From Streptomyces roseirectus (lineage in GTDB: Bacteria; Actinomycetota; Actinomycetes; Streptomycetales; Streptomycetaceae), in contig NZ_CP060828.1 of NCBI RefSeq assembly GCF_014489635.1, positions 2,046,001 to 2,110,000 of the forward strand: 64,000 nt of DNA, written 5' to 3'. This document shows, piece by piece, positions 32,891-42,102 of the stretch (the first letter of the stretch is position 1; the number at the start of each line of letters is the position of its first letter). A program made the translations under genes and the position numbers. Under the pieces are notes generated by a model. It was given only the letters and a program-made list of their open reading frames with translations, was not told where the DNA came from and did no database searches.

Positions 32891-33823
32891 CTACGCCCGC
32901 CCCCGATACTCCTGCGGACTCACCCCGTACACCCGCTTGAACGCGCTGGAGAGGGTGAACGCGCTGCCGTACCCCACGCGACGGGCGACGGCGGCGATCG
33001 TGTCGTCGGTGTCGCGCAGCAGGTCGGCGGCGCGGGCGAGGCGCCAGTGCGTCAGGTACGTCATCGGCGGCTCCCCCACGAGTTCCGTGAACCGGCGGGC
33101 CAGCGCCGCGCGGGAGACGCCCGCCTTGGCGGCGAGGCCGGCGAGGATCCAGGGGTGGGCGGGGTCGTCCTGGAGGAGGCGCAGGACGCGGCCGACGACG
33201 GGGTCCGCGAGGGCGTTGTACCAGCGGGGCGCCTCGGCGTCGGGGCGGGAGAACCAGGCGCGCAGGGCGGCGATGACGACGAGGTCGAGCATGCGGTCGA
33301 GGACGGCCTCCTGGCCGGGTTCGTCGCGCCCGATCTCCTCGACGAGCGGCGGCGTCAGGGGGTTTCGCCACTCCCGCGCGGTGAGGGAGAGCAGCGGCGG
33401 CAGGGCGTCGAGGAGCCGTCCGCTGATCTCGCCGCGCATGAGGTAGGTGCCGATGACGACGACGGTGGATCCGTCGGCCCGGTTGCCCCAGCTGCGCGGT
33501 CCGAGGTCCATGGCCCCGTCGAGGGGCCGTCCGTCGGGGTGGGCGCAGACCCCGCCGGGGAGGATGAGGGCCTGCGGGGGCGTGGCGGGGTCGTCCGCGC
33601 ACGTGTACGGCTCGGGGCCGCGTGCGATCGCGAGGTCCCCGGCCCGCAGCCGCACCGGCGGGCCGCCGTCCGGCGCCACCCAGGCGTCGCCGTGGACGAC
33701 GAGCATGACCGTCAGCGGCGCGCGGTCCTCGACCCGGACGCTCCACGGCGGGTCGAAGCAGGCACGGACGAGGAACGCGCCCCGTGCGCGGGGGCCCTCC
33801 AGGAGGCCGGCGAGGGGGTCCAT
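32891..33823 (-). CDS. AraC-family regulator with cupin ligand domain
   Basis: A 310-residue regulator with an N-terminal cupin (AraC_binding_6 type, about 1-180) and a C-terminal AraC DNA-binding pair of HTHs ([23 protein letters not shown], then [27 protein letters not shown]). ATG 33823 has TACGCT 6 bases upstream, implying leaderless transcription. It is divergent from an NmrA-type reductase, a common pairing in Streptomyces in which the regulator controls the reductase. Confidence 0.85.
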   Translation of the reverse strand: MDPLAGLLEGPRARGAFLVRACFDPPWSVRVEDRAPLTVMLVVHGDAWVAPDGGPPVRLRAGDLAIARGPEPYTCADDPATPPQALILPGGVCAHPDGRPLDGAMDLGPRSWGNRADGSTVVVIGTYLMRGEISGRLLDALPPLLSLTAREWRNPLTPPLVEEIGRDEPGQEAVLDRMLDLVVIAALRAWFSRPDAEAPRWYNALADPVVGRVLRLLQDDPAHPWILAGLAAKAGVSRAALARRFTELVGEPPMTYLTHWRLARAADLLRDTDDTIAAVARRVGYGSAFTLSSAFKRVYGVSPQEYRGRA

Positions 33824-33904
33824 GCGGTCAGCGTAGACGCGCGCTTATGGGTGTGAGCCGTTCGCGGATGGGCCCGTGCGGTGGGGGCGGGTTGACTGGG
33901 GCGC

Positions 33905-34738
33905 ATGACGAACGACGACCTGACCTTGGTGGTGACCGGCGCGACCGGTCGTACGGGTGGCCGGGTGGCGCGGGCCGCCGAGGCGGCGGGGCTGCGCGTG
34001 CGGCCCGCCTCGCGTGCCACGGGTTTCGCCTGGGACGACCCGACGACCTGGGCGGACACGCTGCGCGGCGCCGACGCGGCGTACCTGGTGTATCCGCCGG
34101 ACATCGGTGTCCCCGGCGCGGCCGGTGCCGTGGGGGCGCTGGCGCGGGAGGCGGTGGCGCTCGGCGTGCGGCGGCTCGTGCTGCTGTCGGGGCGCGGCCA
34201 GGGCTCGGCGCGTCCGGCGGAGGAGGCGCTGATCGCGTCGGGCGCGGAGTGGACGATCGTCCGCGCCTCGTGGTTCACGCAGAACTTCAGCGAGGGCCCG
34301 ATGGCGGACGGCCTGCGTTTCACCGGGGACCTGGTGTTCCCGGCGGACGAGGTGACCGAGCCGTTCCTGGACCTCGCGGACGTCGCCGAGGTCGTCGTGC
34401 GGACGGTCGTCGAGGGGCAGACGTACGTGGGGCGCGCGCTGGACCTGTCCGGGCCCCGGCTGATGACGTTCCGGGAGGCCGTCGCCGAGATCGGGCGGGC
34501 GGCGGGGCGCGAGCTGACGTACACGCCGGTCACCTCGGAGCAATACGCCGAGGTTCTGACGGGGTTCGGGCTGCCGTCCGGGGAAGTCGCGTTCCTCGTC
34601 GGCGAGTTCGGCTCGCTCCTCGACGGCCACAACTCGTATTCGTCGGCCGACGGCGTCCGGGAGGTGCTGGGCCGGGCGCCGCGCGACTTCACGGAGTTCG
34701 CGCGGGACGCGGCGGCGGAGGGAGCCTGGAAGGTGTGA
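33905..34738 (+). CDS. NmrA/atypical-SDR NAD(P)-binding protein
   Basis: A 277-residue Rossmann protein. The nucleotide-binding motif TGATGRTGGRV lies near the N-terminus, and IVRASWFTQNFSEG and FLDLADVAEVVV are typical of NmrA-like azoreductase/quinone-reductase relatives. It lacks the YxxxK pair of classical SDRs. It is divergent from the AraC gene at 33823 and probably regulated by it. The substrate is unknown. Confidence 0.82.
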   Translation: MTNDDLTLVVTGATGRTGGRVARAAEAAGLRVRPASRATGFAWDDPTTWADTLRGADAAYLVYPPDIGVPGAAGAVGALAREAVALGVRRLVLLSGRGQGSARPAEEALIASGAEWTIVRASWFTQNFSEGPMADGLRFTGDLVFPADEVTEPFLDLADVAEVVVRTVVEGQTYVGRALDLSGPRLMTFREAVAEIGRAAGRELTYTPVTSEQYAEVLTGFGLPSGEVAFLVGEFGSLLDGHNSYSSADGVREVLGRAPRDFTEFARDAAAEGAWKV

Positions 34739-34768
34739 GCACCCGCTCGTAGGGCGAGCGGCCGGCGT

Positions 34769-35923
34769 TCACTTCTCCCGCCGCTCCTCCCCCTCCGCCT
34801 TCGCCACCGTCTTCGCGTGGGTCCGCAGCCGGGCGGTCACGTTCTCGTGGGGCAGGAAGCGGGACCAGCGTTCGGGGAACTCGGAGGGCATGTCGGGGTC
34901 GTCGGGGTCCTCGTAGCCCTGGGCGGCGGACATGCGGGCGACGTACTCGACGACCTCCTCCTTGCGCTGGCGTTCGTTGGCGGCGCGGGCGGCGGCGGTG
35001 GCGGCGGCGGGCCAGACACGGTCGATCGCGGCGTTGACGGCGGCGCCGACGAGGACGGCGAAGGCGGCGACGCCGATCCAGAGCAGGACGGCGACGGCGG
35101 CGGCGAGGGAGCCGTAGATGGTGGCGCCCTCGATGGTGTGCTGGAGGTAGATCCGCAGCAGGAAGCTGCCGAACACCCACATCGCGAGGGCGACGAGCGC
35201 GCCGGGCACGTCCTCGATCCAGGGCGAGCGCACGGGCACGGACACGTGGTACAGCGTCGTCAGGAACGAGATCGACAGCAGGGTGACGACCGGCCAGTAC
35301 AGGAGCTGCACGAGCGTCGCCGACCAGGGCACGATCCGCACGACGGCGTCGGGCCCGGCGACCATCAGCGGCAGCGCGACCGCCCCGATGACGAGGGCGA
35401 CGACGAACAGGGCGAACGCGACGAGCCGGGTCTTGACGATGCCGCGCACGCCGTCGAGGCCGTACATGACGGTGATGGTGTCGATGAAGACGTTCACCGC
35501 GCGCGAGCCCGACCACAGGGCGAACAGGAACCCTATGGAGATGATGTCGGGCCGCCCGCCCTTCATGACGTCGTCGAGGATCGGCTGCGCGAGCTGCTGG
35601 ACGCCCTTGTCGGACAGGACCGTGCGGGAGGCGTCGAGGAGGTTGTTCTCCAGGCTGGTGATGGTGTCGGTGCCGGTCCAGTCGTCGACGTAGCCGAGCA
35701 GCCCGATGAGGCTGAGCAGGAGCGGCGGCACGGACAGCAGCGTGAAGAACGCGGCTTCCGCGGCGAGGCCCAGGATCCGGTACTCGATGCACGAGTTGAC
35801 GGTGTCCTTGAGCAGCAGCCAGGCGGTCCTGCGCATGGACACGTCGCGGTAGAGGGCGCGTGCCCGGTGGAAACGCCCGGCCGGGACCTCGGGGTGCTCG
35901 GATGACTGACTTGCTGGCTGCAC
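34769..35923 (-). CDS. YihY/BrkB-family membrane protein
   Basis: A 384-residue protein with about six membrane helices. The YihY pattern is present: AAEAAFFTLLSVPPLLLSLIGLLGY, LWSGSRAVNVF and GATIYGSLAAAVAVLLWI. A long charged cytoplasmic C-terminus (about 300-384) follows. The family has no proven activity despite older RNase BN annotations. GTG 35923 is used: TACCTT lies 6 bases upstream, predicting a leaderless mRNA. Confidence 0.85.
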   Translation of the reverse strand: MQPASQSSEHPEVPAGRFHRARALYRDVSMRRTAWLLLKDTVNSCIEYRILGLAAEAAFFTLLSVPPLLLSLIGLLGYVDDWTGTDTITSLENNLLDASRTVLSDKGVQQLAQPILDDVMKGGRPDIISIGFLFALWSGSRAVNVFIDTITVMYGLDGVRGIVKTRLVAFALFVVALVIGAVALPLMVAGPDAVVRIVPWSATLVQLLYWPVVTLLSISFLTTLYHVSVPVRSPWIEDVPGALVALAMWVFGSFLLRIYLQHTIEGATIYGSLAAAVAVLLWIGVAAFAVLVGAAVNAAIDRVWPAAATAAARAANERQRKEEVVEYVARMSAAQGYEDPDDPDMPSEFPERWSRFLPHENVTARLRTHAKTVAKAEGEERREK

Positions 35924-36015
35924 GCCCTAAAGGTATCCGCCACCACGGCCCGGACTCATACCCGCTCCCCCGGCGTCGGCGCACGTGACGCCCGGGGAGG
36001 GGATAGGTTCGCGAC

Positions 36016-37647
36016 ATGGCAGGGACCACCCACAGCGTGACCAATCAGCCCCCTCCCCTTGTCGGATATGACGTCTACGGCTCCGACCGGGCCCTGACGG
36101 AGGCCGTGGACCGGCATCTGGCGCCCGAGCTGCGGGCCTCCGCCCACACCGGACTCGGTGAACTGGGCCGGTCGGCCGGTTCCGTACAGGTGCGCGAGTG
36201 GGCCGCACAGGCGGACGGGAACCCGCCGGGGCTTCGTACGCACGACCGGTTCGGCAACCGGGTCGACGAGGCCGTCTTCCATCCGGCGTGGCACCGGCTG
36301 CTCGGCAAGGGCGTCGGGGCGGGGCTGACCGGGGGCTGGTCGGAGCCGGGCGGCCAGGTGCGGCGGGCGGCGGCGTTCCTGGTGTGGACGCAGGCCGACG
36401 CGGGGACGTGCTGTCCGCTGTCGATGACGCACGCGGCGGTGCCCGCGCTGCGCACGGACCCGGAACTCGCGGCCGTGTGGGAGCCGTTGCTGACGTCGTC
36501 GCTGTACGAGCGGGAGTCGCGGCCCCCGCTCGCGAAGGCGGGCGTGCTGCTGGGCATGGGGATTACGGAGAAGCAGGGCGGCAGCGACGTCCGCGCGAAC
36601 ACGACGGAGGCCCGGCCGCTCGCCGACGCGGGGGCGTACGCGCTCACCGGGCACAAGTGGTTCCTGTCGGCGCCGATGTCGGACGGCTTCCTGGTGCTCG
36701 CGCAGGCCGACGAGGGGCTGACGTGCTTCCTGGTGCCCCGGGTCCTCGACGACGGGTCGCGCAACCGGTTCCTGCTCCAGCGCCTCAAGGACAAGCTGGG
36801 CAACCGGTCCAACGCGTCGGCGGAGGTCGAGTTCGACGGGACGTGGGCCCGGCGGGTCGGGGACGAGGGGGACGGGCTGCGCACGATCATCGGCATGGTC
36901 GCGGCGACCCGCCTGGACTGCGTGCTCGGCTCGGCGGGGCTGATGCGGCAGGCCGTCGCGCAGGCGATCCACCACTGCGCGCACCGCGAGGCGTTCGGCG
37001 GCCGGCTCCTCGACAAGCCCCTCATGCGCAACGTCCTCGCCGATCTCGCCCTGGAGTCGGAGGCGGCCACCGCCCTCGGCCTGCGGCTCGCCGCCGCCTA
37101 CGACGACGGCGGCGAACAGGAGCGCGCGCTGCTGCGGATCGCCGTCCCGGCCGCCAAGTACTGGGTGACGAAGCGCTGTTCACCGGTGGTGGTGGAGGCC
37201 GCCGAGTGTCTGGGCGGCAACGGGTACGTCGAGGAGTCCGGCATGCCCCGCCTGGTCCGGGAGTCCCCGCTGAACTCGGTGTGGGAGGGCGCGGGCAACG
37301 TCCAGGCCCTCGACGTCCTGCGCGCCCTCCAGCGTGAACCGGCCGCCCTGGACGCCTATCTCCGCGAGGTGGGCCGGGCCCGGGGCGCCGACCACCGCCT
37401 CGACACGGCGATCAAGAACCTGCTGACCGAACTCGCGGACCTCTCCGGCGTGGAGGCCCGCGCCCGCCGCCTCGCGGAACGTTTCGCCCTGGTCCTCCAG
37501 GGGTCGCTGCTGGTGCGTTTCGCACCGCCGGAGGTCGCGGACGCGTTCTGCGCGTCGCGGCTGGGCGGGGACTCGGGGGCGACGTTCGGGGGGCTGCCGC
37601 ACACACTGGACCTGGGGGCGGTGGTGGAGCGGGCACGGGTGGGGTGA
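36016..37647 (+). CDS. AidB-like acyl-CoA dehydrogenase
   Basis: A 543-residue flavoprotein. GMGITEKQGGSDVRANTTEA is the FAD/substrate block of the AidB branch, and LNSVWEGAGNVQALDVLR the C-terminal AidB-like signature; the length also fits AidB rather than the 380-residue classical enzymes. AidB homologues are linked to protection from alkylating agents, others to isovaleryl-CoA-type oxidation. TAGGTT (36004-36009) lies 6 bases before ATG, predicting a leaderless transcript. A strong hairpin follows the stop. No adjacent alkylation-repair gene is present. Confidence 0.85.
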   Translation: MAGTTHSVTNQPPPLVGYDVYGSDRALTEAVDRHLAPELRASAHTGLGELGRSAGSVQVREWAAQADGNPPGLRTHDRFGNRVDEAVFHPAWHRLLGKGVGAGLTGGWSEPGGQVRRAAAFLVWTQADAGTCCPLSMTHAAVPALRTDPELAAVWEPLLTSSLYERESRPPLAKAGVLLGMGITEKQGGSDVRANTTEARPLADAGAYALTGHKWFLSAPMSDGFLVLAQADEGLTCFLVPRVLDDGSRNRFLLQRLKDKLGNRSNASAEVEFDGTWARRVGDEGDGLRTIIGMVAATRLDCVLGSAGLMRQAVAQAIHHCAHREAFGGRLLDKPLMRNVLADLALESEAATALGLRLAAAYDDGGEQERALLRIAVPAAKYWVTKRCSPVVVEAAECLGGNGYVEESGMPRLVRESPLNSVWEGAGNVQALDVLRALQREPAALDAYLREVGRARGADHRLDTAIKNLLTELADLSGVEARARRLAERFALVLQGSLLVRFAPPEVADAFCASRLGGDSGATFGGLPHTLDLGAVVERARVG

Positions 37648-37674
37648 GAGCCGTCCCGGGCCGCTCCCCGGACG

Positions 37675-37704
37675 GGGTGGTGCCGCGCCGACACGGCACC
37701 ACCC
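37675..37704 (+). terminator. Terminator hairpin after acyl-CoA dehydrogenase
   Basis: Perfect 11-bp arms GGGTGGTGCCG and CGGCACCACCC with an 8-base loop, 28 bases past the stop. No T-run follows, which is common for actinobacterial terminators. Confidence 0.75.
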
Positions 37705-37891
37705 GCGCGCCCAGGTCCTGCGAGACCGGGGCCGCCGCTCTCGTCGGCGTGGCTCAAGTTTCAAGGACCACAGGCACGTTCACCAGGGTTGCAGGGGGTT
37801 GCAACGGTCCCGTGCCAGTGGGCGGACGCGACCGGACGCCGTGCCGGGGCGTCAGGATGTACCTCTCTTCACGTCGTCTCCGGAGGCACCC

Positions 37892-39154
37892 GTGGCGAAT
37901 CCGCCGATGAAAGCGGCGCAGAACGTGGCCGGGGAGGCCGCCCGACCGGGGCGTGCCCCCGTGAGCCGGCGGCCCCGGCCCGCGCCGCGCAAGGTGATCG
38001 CGCAGTCCTGGACGAGGGTGAAGCGCGACGGCGTGGACCCGGAACACGAGTTCGGTCCCGGCCTGCTCGCGCCGGAGGAGGTCCGCAGGCGGCGTGCGGA
38101 CTCCCCGTTGCGCGAGGTCGTGCCGGTGCTGCGCGCGGGGTTGCTGCCGGCCGCCGACGAGGCCCGGCACATCATGATCGTCGCCGATGTGGAGGGCCGC
38201 GTGCTGTGGCGGGAGGGCTCCTCGCCGGTGCTGCGCAGGGCCGACGAGGTGGGCCTCGGCCTCGGCGCCGACCTCAGCGAGTCGGTCGCCGGCACGAACG
38301 GGGTGGGGACCCCGGCGGTGCTGCGGCGCCCGGTGCAGGTGTTCGCCGCCGAGCACTACGTACGGTCGCTGACCGGCCTGACCTGCGCGGGCGCCCCGAT
38401 CACCGACCCGCGCGACGGCACCCTGCTCGGCGTCGTCGACGTCAGCGGCCCGCAGGAGACCCTGCACCCGGCGACGCTGGCGTGGGTGGAGTCGGTGGCG
38501 AAGCTGGCGGAGGCGCGGCTGCGCGAGACGCACCTGGGTTCGCTGCAACGGCTGCGCGCGGTGGCCGCGCCGGTGCTCGCGCGGCTCGGCGGCCGGGCGG
38601 CCGTCGTGGACCGGGACGGCTGGACGGCGGCGGTCACGGGCATGCCGTACCTCCAGCGGATCACGCTGCCCAAGTCGCCGTCGGCGGGCGCGTGTTGGGT
38701 GCCGTCGCTGGGGGCGTGCGCCCTGGAGCCGCTGGACGAGGGCTGGTTGGTGCGCGCGGTGGAGCCGGGCGGGTGCCGTAGCGGCGGGGAGCGGATCGCG
38801 CTGGACCTCGCGGGGCGGCGGCGCTGGTCGGTGACCGTGTCGGGCGGCGCGGGCGCCTGGTCGCAGGAACTGAGCCCGCGGCACGCCGAGTTGCTGTACC
38901 TGCTGGCCGTCCGCCGCGAGGGGCGCAGCGCGGCGGAGCTGGCCGGGGAGGTGTTCGGCGATCCGGCGCGGACGGTAACGGTGCGGGCGGAGATGTCGCG
39001 GATACGCCGCTACCTCGGCGAGTTCCTTGAGCACCGGCCGTACCGGTTCCGGGACGGTGTGGAGGTGGCCGTGGCGCTGCCCGGCGAGCCGGGGGATCTG
39101 TTGCCGCACTCGATCGCGACGGCGGTGCGGCTGGCGCGTGACTCCGCGTCATGA
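37892..39154 (+). CDS. GAF-domain transcriptional regulator with C-terminal winged helix
   Basis: A 420-residue protein. The N-terminal part has RKVIAQSWTRVKRDGVDPE, typical of AcoR-like activators, followed by a GAF domain (about 85-215) containing SESVAGTNGVGTPAVLRRPV. There is no AAA+ sigma-54 module; the C-terminus (about 340-415) instead looks like a winged helix (LYLLAVRREGRSAAELAGEVF, then VRAEMSRIRRYLG). Relatives in Streptomyces lie next to aldehyde or alcohol dehydrogenase genes, but none is adjacent here. GTG 37892 has GGAGG 5 bases upstream; longer upstream frames lack this. A palindrome GTTGCAAC lies about 90 bases before the start. Confidence 0.82.
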   Translation: MANPPMKAAQNVAGEAARPGRAPVSRRPRPAPRKVIAQSWTRVKRDGVDPEHEFGPGLLAPEEVRRRRADSPLREVVPVLRAGLLPAADEARHIMIVADVEGRVLWREGSSPVLRRADEVGLGLGADLSESVAGTNGVGTPAVLRRPVQVFAAEHYVRSLTGLTCAGAPITDPRDGTLLGVVDVSGPQETLHPATLAWVESVAKLAEARLRETHLGSLQRLRAVAAPVLARLGGRAAVVDRDGWTAAVTGMPYLQRITLPKSPSAGACWVPSLGACALEPLDEGWLVRAVEPGGCRSGGERIALDLAGRRRWSVTVSGGAGAWSQELSPRHAELLYLLAVRREGRSAAELAGEVFGDPARTVTVRAEMSRIRRYLGEFLEHRPYRFRDGVEVAVALPGEPGDLLPHSIATAVRLARDSAS

Positions 39155-39348
39155 AGGGTGCCGTGCGGGGTGATCCGGCATAGGGAAATCCCTTCGAGTT
39201 CCCCTCGCACACGCTTTCCGCACATCCTTTGCCGGGTCCGCCTCCCGGGCACGGCCCGTCTGCCGTAGCATCGCTGACGGGTCACCCCACCTGCTCCTCG
39301 GTCAACGCTCGGATCAACAGGCGCAGTTGGCCCGCCTTGGGAGGACTG

Positions 39349-40641
39349 ATGACGCAACGTGGCCGCCACCGCAGGCGCCGGAGGGGCAGAGCGCTGCGCG
39401 GGTTCCTCGCCGGGACCGCCCTCGCCCTCACCGCCGCCGCCACCATGATCAGCGCCTCACAGGCCACCGTCTCGGACACACCGGGCGAGCTGAAGCAGGT
39501 GGAGGTCACGTCCGCGCTGCGGATGACGGAAGACCTCGTGCCGCGCGCCTCGCTGGACCGGCTCGCCGCCGGGATGGGCCGTCCGGTCGGGGTGAGCGAC
39601 GTCCTGGCCTCCGGTGACCGGCTGCTGCGCGACCGCGCCGAGTGTCCGGCCGCCGAGCTGGCCGGGCTCCCCGTCGAGCCGGAACCCGCGACCGCGTACT
39701 GCTGGGACGCCGCCGACACGAGTGGCTGGCGTCCGGGCGCGGTGACGACCTCGGGCGACGCGGACGAGGACGGGGTGTGGGGCACGAACCGGGTGATCCT
39801 CTCCGGCTGGTCCCACGCCGGCGGCCTCGCGAAGGTCGCGTTCGTCGACGCGAACGACCCCGGGCGGCTGACGTACTCCTGGGTCCTGCTGGCGGTCCCG
39901 GTGGACGGCGGCAACGACATCCGCCCCCTGGGCTCCCAGCTGTCGGGGATGGTCTGGTACCAGGACAAGCTGCTGGTCACCGCCGGTGCCGGGGACGGTG
40001 CCGCGCTGTACGTCTTCGACATGAACCGCGTCCAGCGCGCCACGGTCGACGGCGACGCGGTCGGCCGCGTCGCCGGGGGCTGGTCGGCGCACGGCGCGCG
40101 GTTCGTGCTGCCCGCGATCGGCACGTACCGGCTCGGCGCCGGGTCACCGCGCCCCGACACGATCTCCCTCGACCGCAGCACGGTCCCCGACAGCCTGGTC
40201 GCCGCCGCCTCCGGCCGCCCCGACGCGTCCGGGAAGCGCGGCGGGGCCCGCCTGTGGCGCTACGCCTTCAGCTCCCTGCCCGACCGGGGCGGTCTCCTCG
40301 CGGCGGACACCTTCGGCCGGGTCGCCCCGACGGAGGCGTACCGCACCGGCGTCAAGAACCTCCGGGGCGTCCTCTCCCGCGACGACACCTGGTACGTCAG
40401 CCAGTCCCCCGCCCCCGACCACACCCACGGCACCCTCTGGCGCCAGAACACCGACGGCACCTCCGCCGCCGAGTGCGACAGCTCCGACGACCACGCCTGC
40501 TGGAGCGCGTCCCCCCAGTCCCTCTCCTACTGGTCCGCCACCGGCGAGGTCTGGTCCCAGTCGGGCCACACCCTCTTCGCCCTCCCCCTGGCGTCGGTGG
40601 ACAGGGCGGCGAAGAAGCAGTGGAGCGAGGACGCGTCCTGA
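39349..40641 (+). CDS. Secreted protein of unknown function
   Basis: A 430-residue protein with a very basic N-terminus (RHRRRRRGRALRG), a single hydrophobic segment (about 18-38) and Ala-rich cleavage region, so it is exported or anchored. I do not recognise a catalytic family. Repeated strands such as VILSGWSHAGGLAKVAFVD and LWRYAFSSLPD hint at a beta-propeller, and four Cys in pairs (EC-YC, EC-AC) could form disulfides. ATG 39349 follows GGGAGGA. TAGCAT at 39266 is a possible -10. No operon partner is apparent. Confidence 0.75.
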   Translation: MTQRGRHRRRRRGRALRGFLAGTALALTAAATMISASQATVSDTPGELKQVEVTSALRMTEDLVPRASLDRLAAGMGRPVGVSDVLASGDRLLRDRAECPAAELAGLPVEPEPATAYCWDAADTSGWRPGAVTTSGDADEDGVWGTNRVILSGWSHAGGLAKVAFVDANDPGRLTYSWVLLAVPVDGGNDIRPLGSQLSGMVWYQDKLLVTAGAGDGAALYVFDMNRVQRATVDGDAVGRVAGGWSAHGARFVLPAIGTYRLGAGSPRPDTISLDRSTVPDSLVAAASGRPDASGKRGGARLWRYAFSSLPDRGGLLAADTFGRVAPTEAYRTGVKNLRGVLSRDDTWYVSQSPAPDHTHGTLWRQNTDGTSAAECDSSDDHACWSASPQSLSYWSATGEVWSQSGHTLFALPLASVDRAAKKQWSEDAS

Positions 40642-41203
40642 ACGCGGACGGGGTCTGAGCGCGGGCGGAACCCGGGCACGGGTGGATGGCGTCCAGGCGG
40701 ACGGTGTCACCGCGCGGACGGTTCGGCTCCGCCCGGTGGGGACGCGAAGGCCGTCGGCCCGCCCGGCCGCAGCGCGAACCGCCCACGGACGCCGGCGCCC
40801 CACCACGGCGCGACGACCACCACATCAGCCGACCGCCCCGCCGGGTCACGGACTCCACGCCGCCACACCACTCCACGGGACACCATCCACGGGCGGGCTC
40901 CGATACGCGTACGGATCCTGAACGCGGGCGCGTCCTGAACGCAGGCGCGTCCTGAGCCGCGTCGGCCCGCAGGAACCGCCCGCCCTGGGCAACGCGTCGG
41001 CCGATCCCGCGCGACGCCGGCCCCGGCGCGTCGCCGCCCCGAGGGACGCCGGGACCGAAAGCCGACCGCCCCCCCCTGATCGCCGCCCGCCCGCGAGAGC
41101 CCCCCGCCCGCTCACCCCGGTTCCCGCGCACCGTCGGCCATCCCCCCACGACTCCCCGACCCTCGATCGACAGACCCCGCGTCCGGATGATTCCCTGGCG
41201 GGC
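40642..41203. other. Gene-poor stretch with short repeats
   Basis: These 562 bases separate the secreted protein from the GNAT gene. Open frames here are Arg/Pro/Gly-rich and lack starts with ribosome sites, so I call none. A TCCTGAACGC element recurs at 40637 (gene end), 40916 and 40933, with a partial copy at 40950. The rest is very GC-rich with no clear promoter, hairpin or RNA gene. Confidence 0.6.
40916..40957. repeat. 17-bp tandem repeat
   Basis: Units tcctgaacgcgggcgcg (40916-40932) and tcctgaacgcaggcgcg (40933-40949) differ at one base; a truncated third begins at 40950. Related sequence occurs at the end of the upstream gene at 40637. Confidence 0.8.
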
Positions 41204-41776
41204 ATGAGCAAGATGCCCGTGACCACCTGGTCCTTGGAGCAGTCCGCGCTGACTGATCTGCTGCCCGCCGCCGCCCCGGAGGGGGATGTGCGGATCGCGC
41301 GGGCGGCGGTGCCGTCGCCGGAGTTCAGCCGGTTTCTGTACGCGTCGGTGGGTGGGGACATCCGCTGGACCGACCGGCTCGGCTGGTCGTACGCGCGGTG
41401 GCGGGAGCACCTGGAGCGGCCGGGGGTCGAGACGTGGGTGGCGTACGAGCGGGACACGCCCGCGGGGTACGTGGAGCTGGACCCGCAGGACGACGGCGTC
41501 GTGGAGATCGTGTACTTCGGTCTGCTCCCGGCGTTCCGGGGCCGGCGGATCGGCGGTCACCTCCTGTCGCACGGCACCGCGCGCGCCTGGGACCTCGCCG
41601 AGCGCTGGCCTGAGCGGACGCCGACGAAGCGGGTGTGGCTGCACACCTGCTCACTGGACGGCGAGCACGCGATGGAGAACTACCTGCGCCGGGGCTTCCG
41701 CCTGTTCGACACCAAGGTCGAGGAGGAGCCCCAGGTCCCCGCACCGGGCCCGTGGCCGGGCGCCTACCCGTCCTGA
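41204..41776 (+). CDS. GNAT-family N-acetyltransferase
   Basis: A 190-residue acyl-CoA-dependent acetyltransferase fold. The acetyl-CoA binding motif is LLPAFRGRRIGGHLLSHG (about 108-125), preceded by the beta4 strand VVEIVYFG. The substrate is unknown. ATG 41204 gives the first in-frame start. A 14-bp hairpin 40 bases downstream should terminate its transcript before the sulfur operon. Confidence 0.82.
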   Translation: MSKMPVTTWSLEQSALTDLLPAAAPEGDVRIARAAVPSPEFSRFLYASVGGDIRWTDRLGWSYARWREHLERPGVETWVAYERDTPAGYVELDPQDDGVVEIVYFGLLPAFRGRRIGGHLLSHGTARAWDLAERWPERTPTKRVWLHTCSLDGEHAMENYLRRGFRLFDTKVEEEPQVPAPGPWPGAYPS

Positions 41777-41816
41777 CCTGCGCCGACAAGCCCCCGTGCG
41801 GCTCATGTGACCGAAC

Positions 41817-41849
41817 ACACCCTTGTCTCGCCTGACGAGACAAGGGTGT
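41817..41849 (+). terminator. Strong hairpin between GNAT and sulfur operon
   Basis: Perfect 14-bp arms (ACACCCTTGTCTCG and its complement) around a 5-base loop. Probably the GNAT terminator; it also insulates the sulfur leader. The following bases lack a T-run. Confidence 0.8.
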
Positions 41850-41866
41850 CCGCATGACGGATAAAG

Positions 41867-41881
41867 CTGGACTGTGTCCAG
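41867..41881. promoter_or_regulatory. Palindrome CTGGACTGTGTCCAG
   Basis: Six-base perfect arms with a 3-base centre, 24 bases before the leader peptide start and just after a possible -10 (GATAAAG). A candidate operator for the sulfur operon. Confidence 0.5.
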
Positions 41882-41904
41882 AACGCCGTGCCACGCTTTC
41901 CACC

Positions 41905-41988
41905 ATGTCCGGAACTGGAATTGCCTTGGTGAGTCGGCGGCACGTCGATCTCTGCCGCATGTCCAGCGCCATCTGTCCGGCGAGCTGA
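41905..41988 (+). CDS. Cysteine-containing leader peptide of the sulfur operon
   Basis: A 27-codon ORF (ATG to TGA) containing LVSRRHVDLCRMSSAIC, the core of a leader peptide family seen before actinobacterial sulfur-assimilation genes. Cysteines at positions 17 and 24 would make ribosome progress depend on charged Cys-tRNA. It lies 114 bases before the sulfite reductase. An inferred attenuation or translational-coupling role would raise operon expression under cysteine shortage. The family core is recognised from memory, not by search. Confidence 0.8.
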   Translation: MSGTGIALVSRRHVDLCRMSSAICPAS

Positions 41989-42039
41989 CGAGCCGCGTCG
42001 CCGCCGTCCCGCCCTTCCGTCTGTCCTGCGCCCGTACCC

Positions 42040-42066
42040 CTGACGTGCTGGGATTACCCAGGTCAG
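42040..42066 (+). promoter_or_regulatory. Leader hairpin between Cys peptide and sirA
   Basis: Nested arms CTGAC/GTCAG and CTGGG/CCCAG with a 4-base loop and a GTG bulge. No T-run follows. It could be the switching element used by the leader peptide, perhaps affecting ribosome access to sirA. Confidence 0.45.
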
Positions 42067-42102
42067 AGCCGCATTCGCCTGTCTTGAAGGACGTACATAA
42101 CC

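Noticed and set aside
40686..40955. 89-residue ORF in the gap after the secreted protein
   Set aside because: Arg/Pro-rich, built partly from repeats, no credible start.
42000..42102. Riboswitch (SAM or cobalamin) before sirA
   Set aside because: No conserved riboswitch boxes; the leader peptide and simple hairpin explain the region better.
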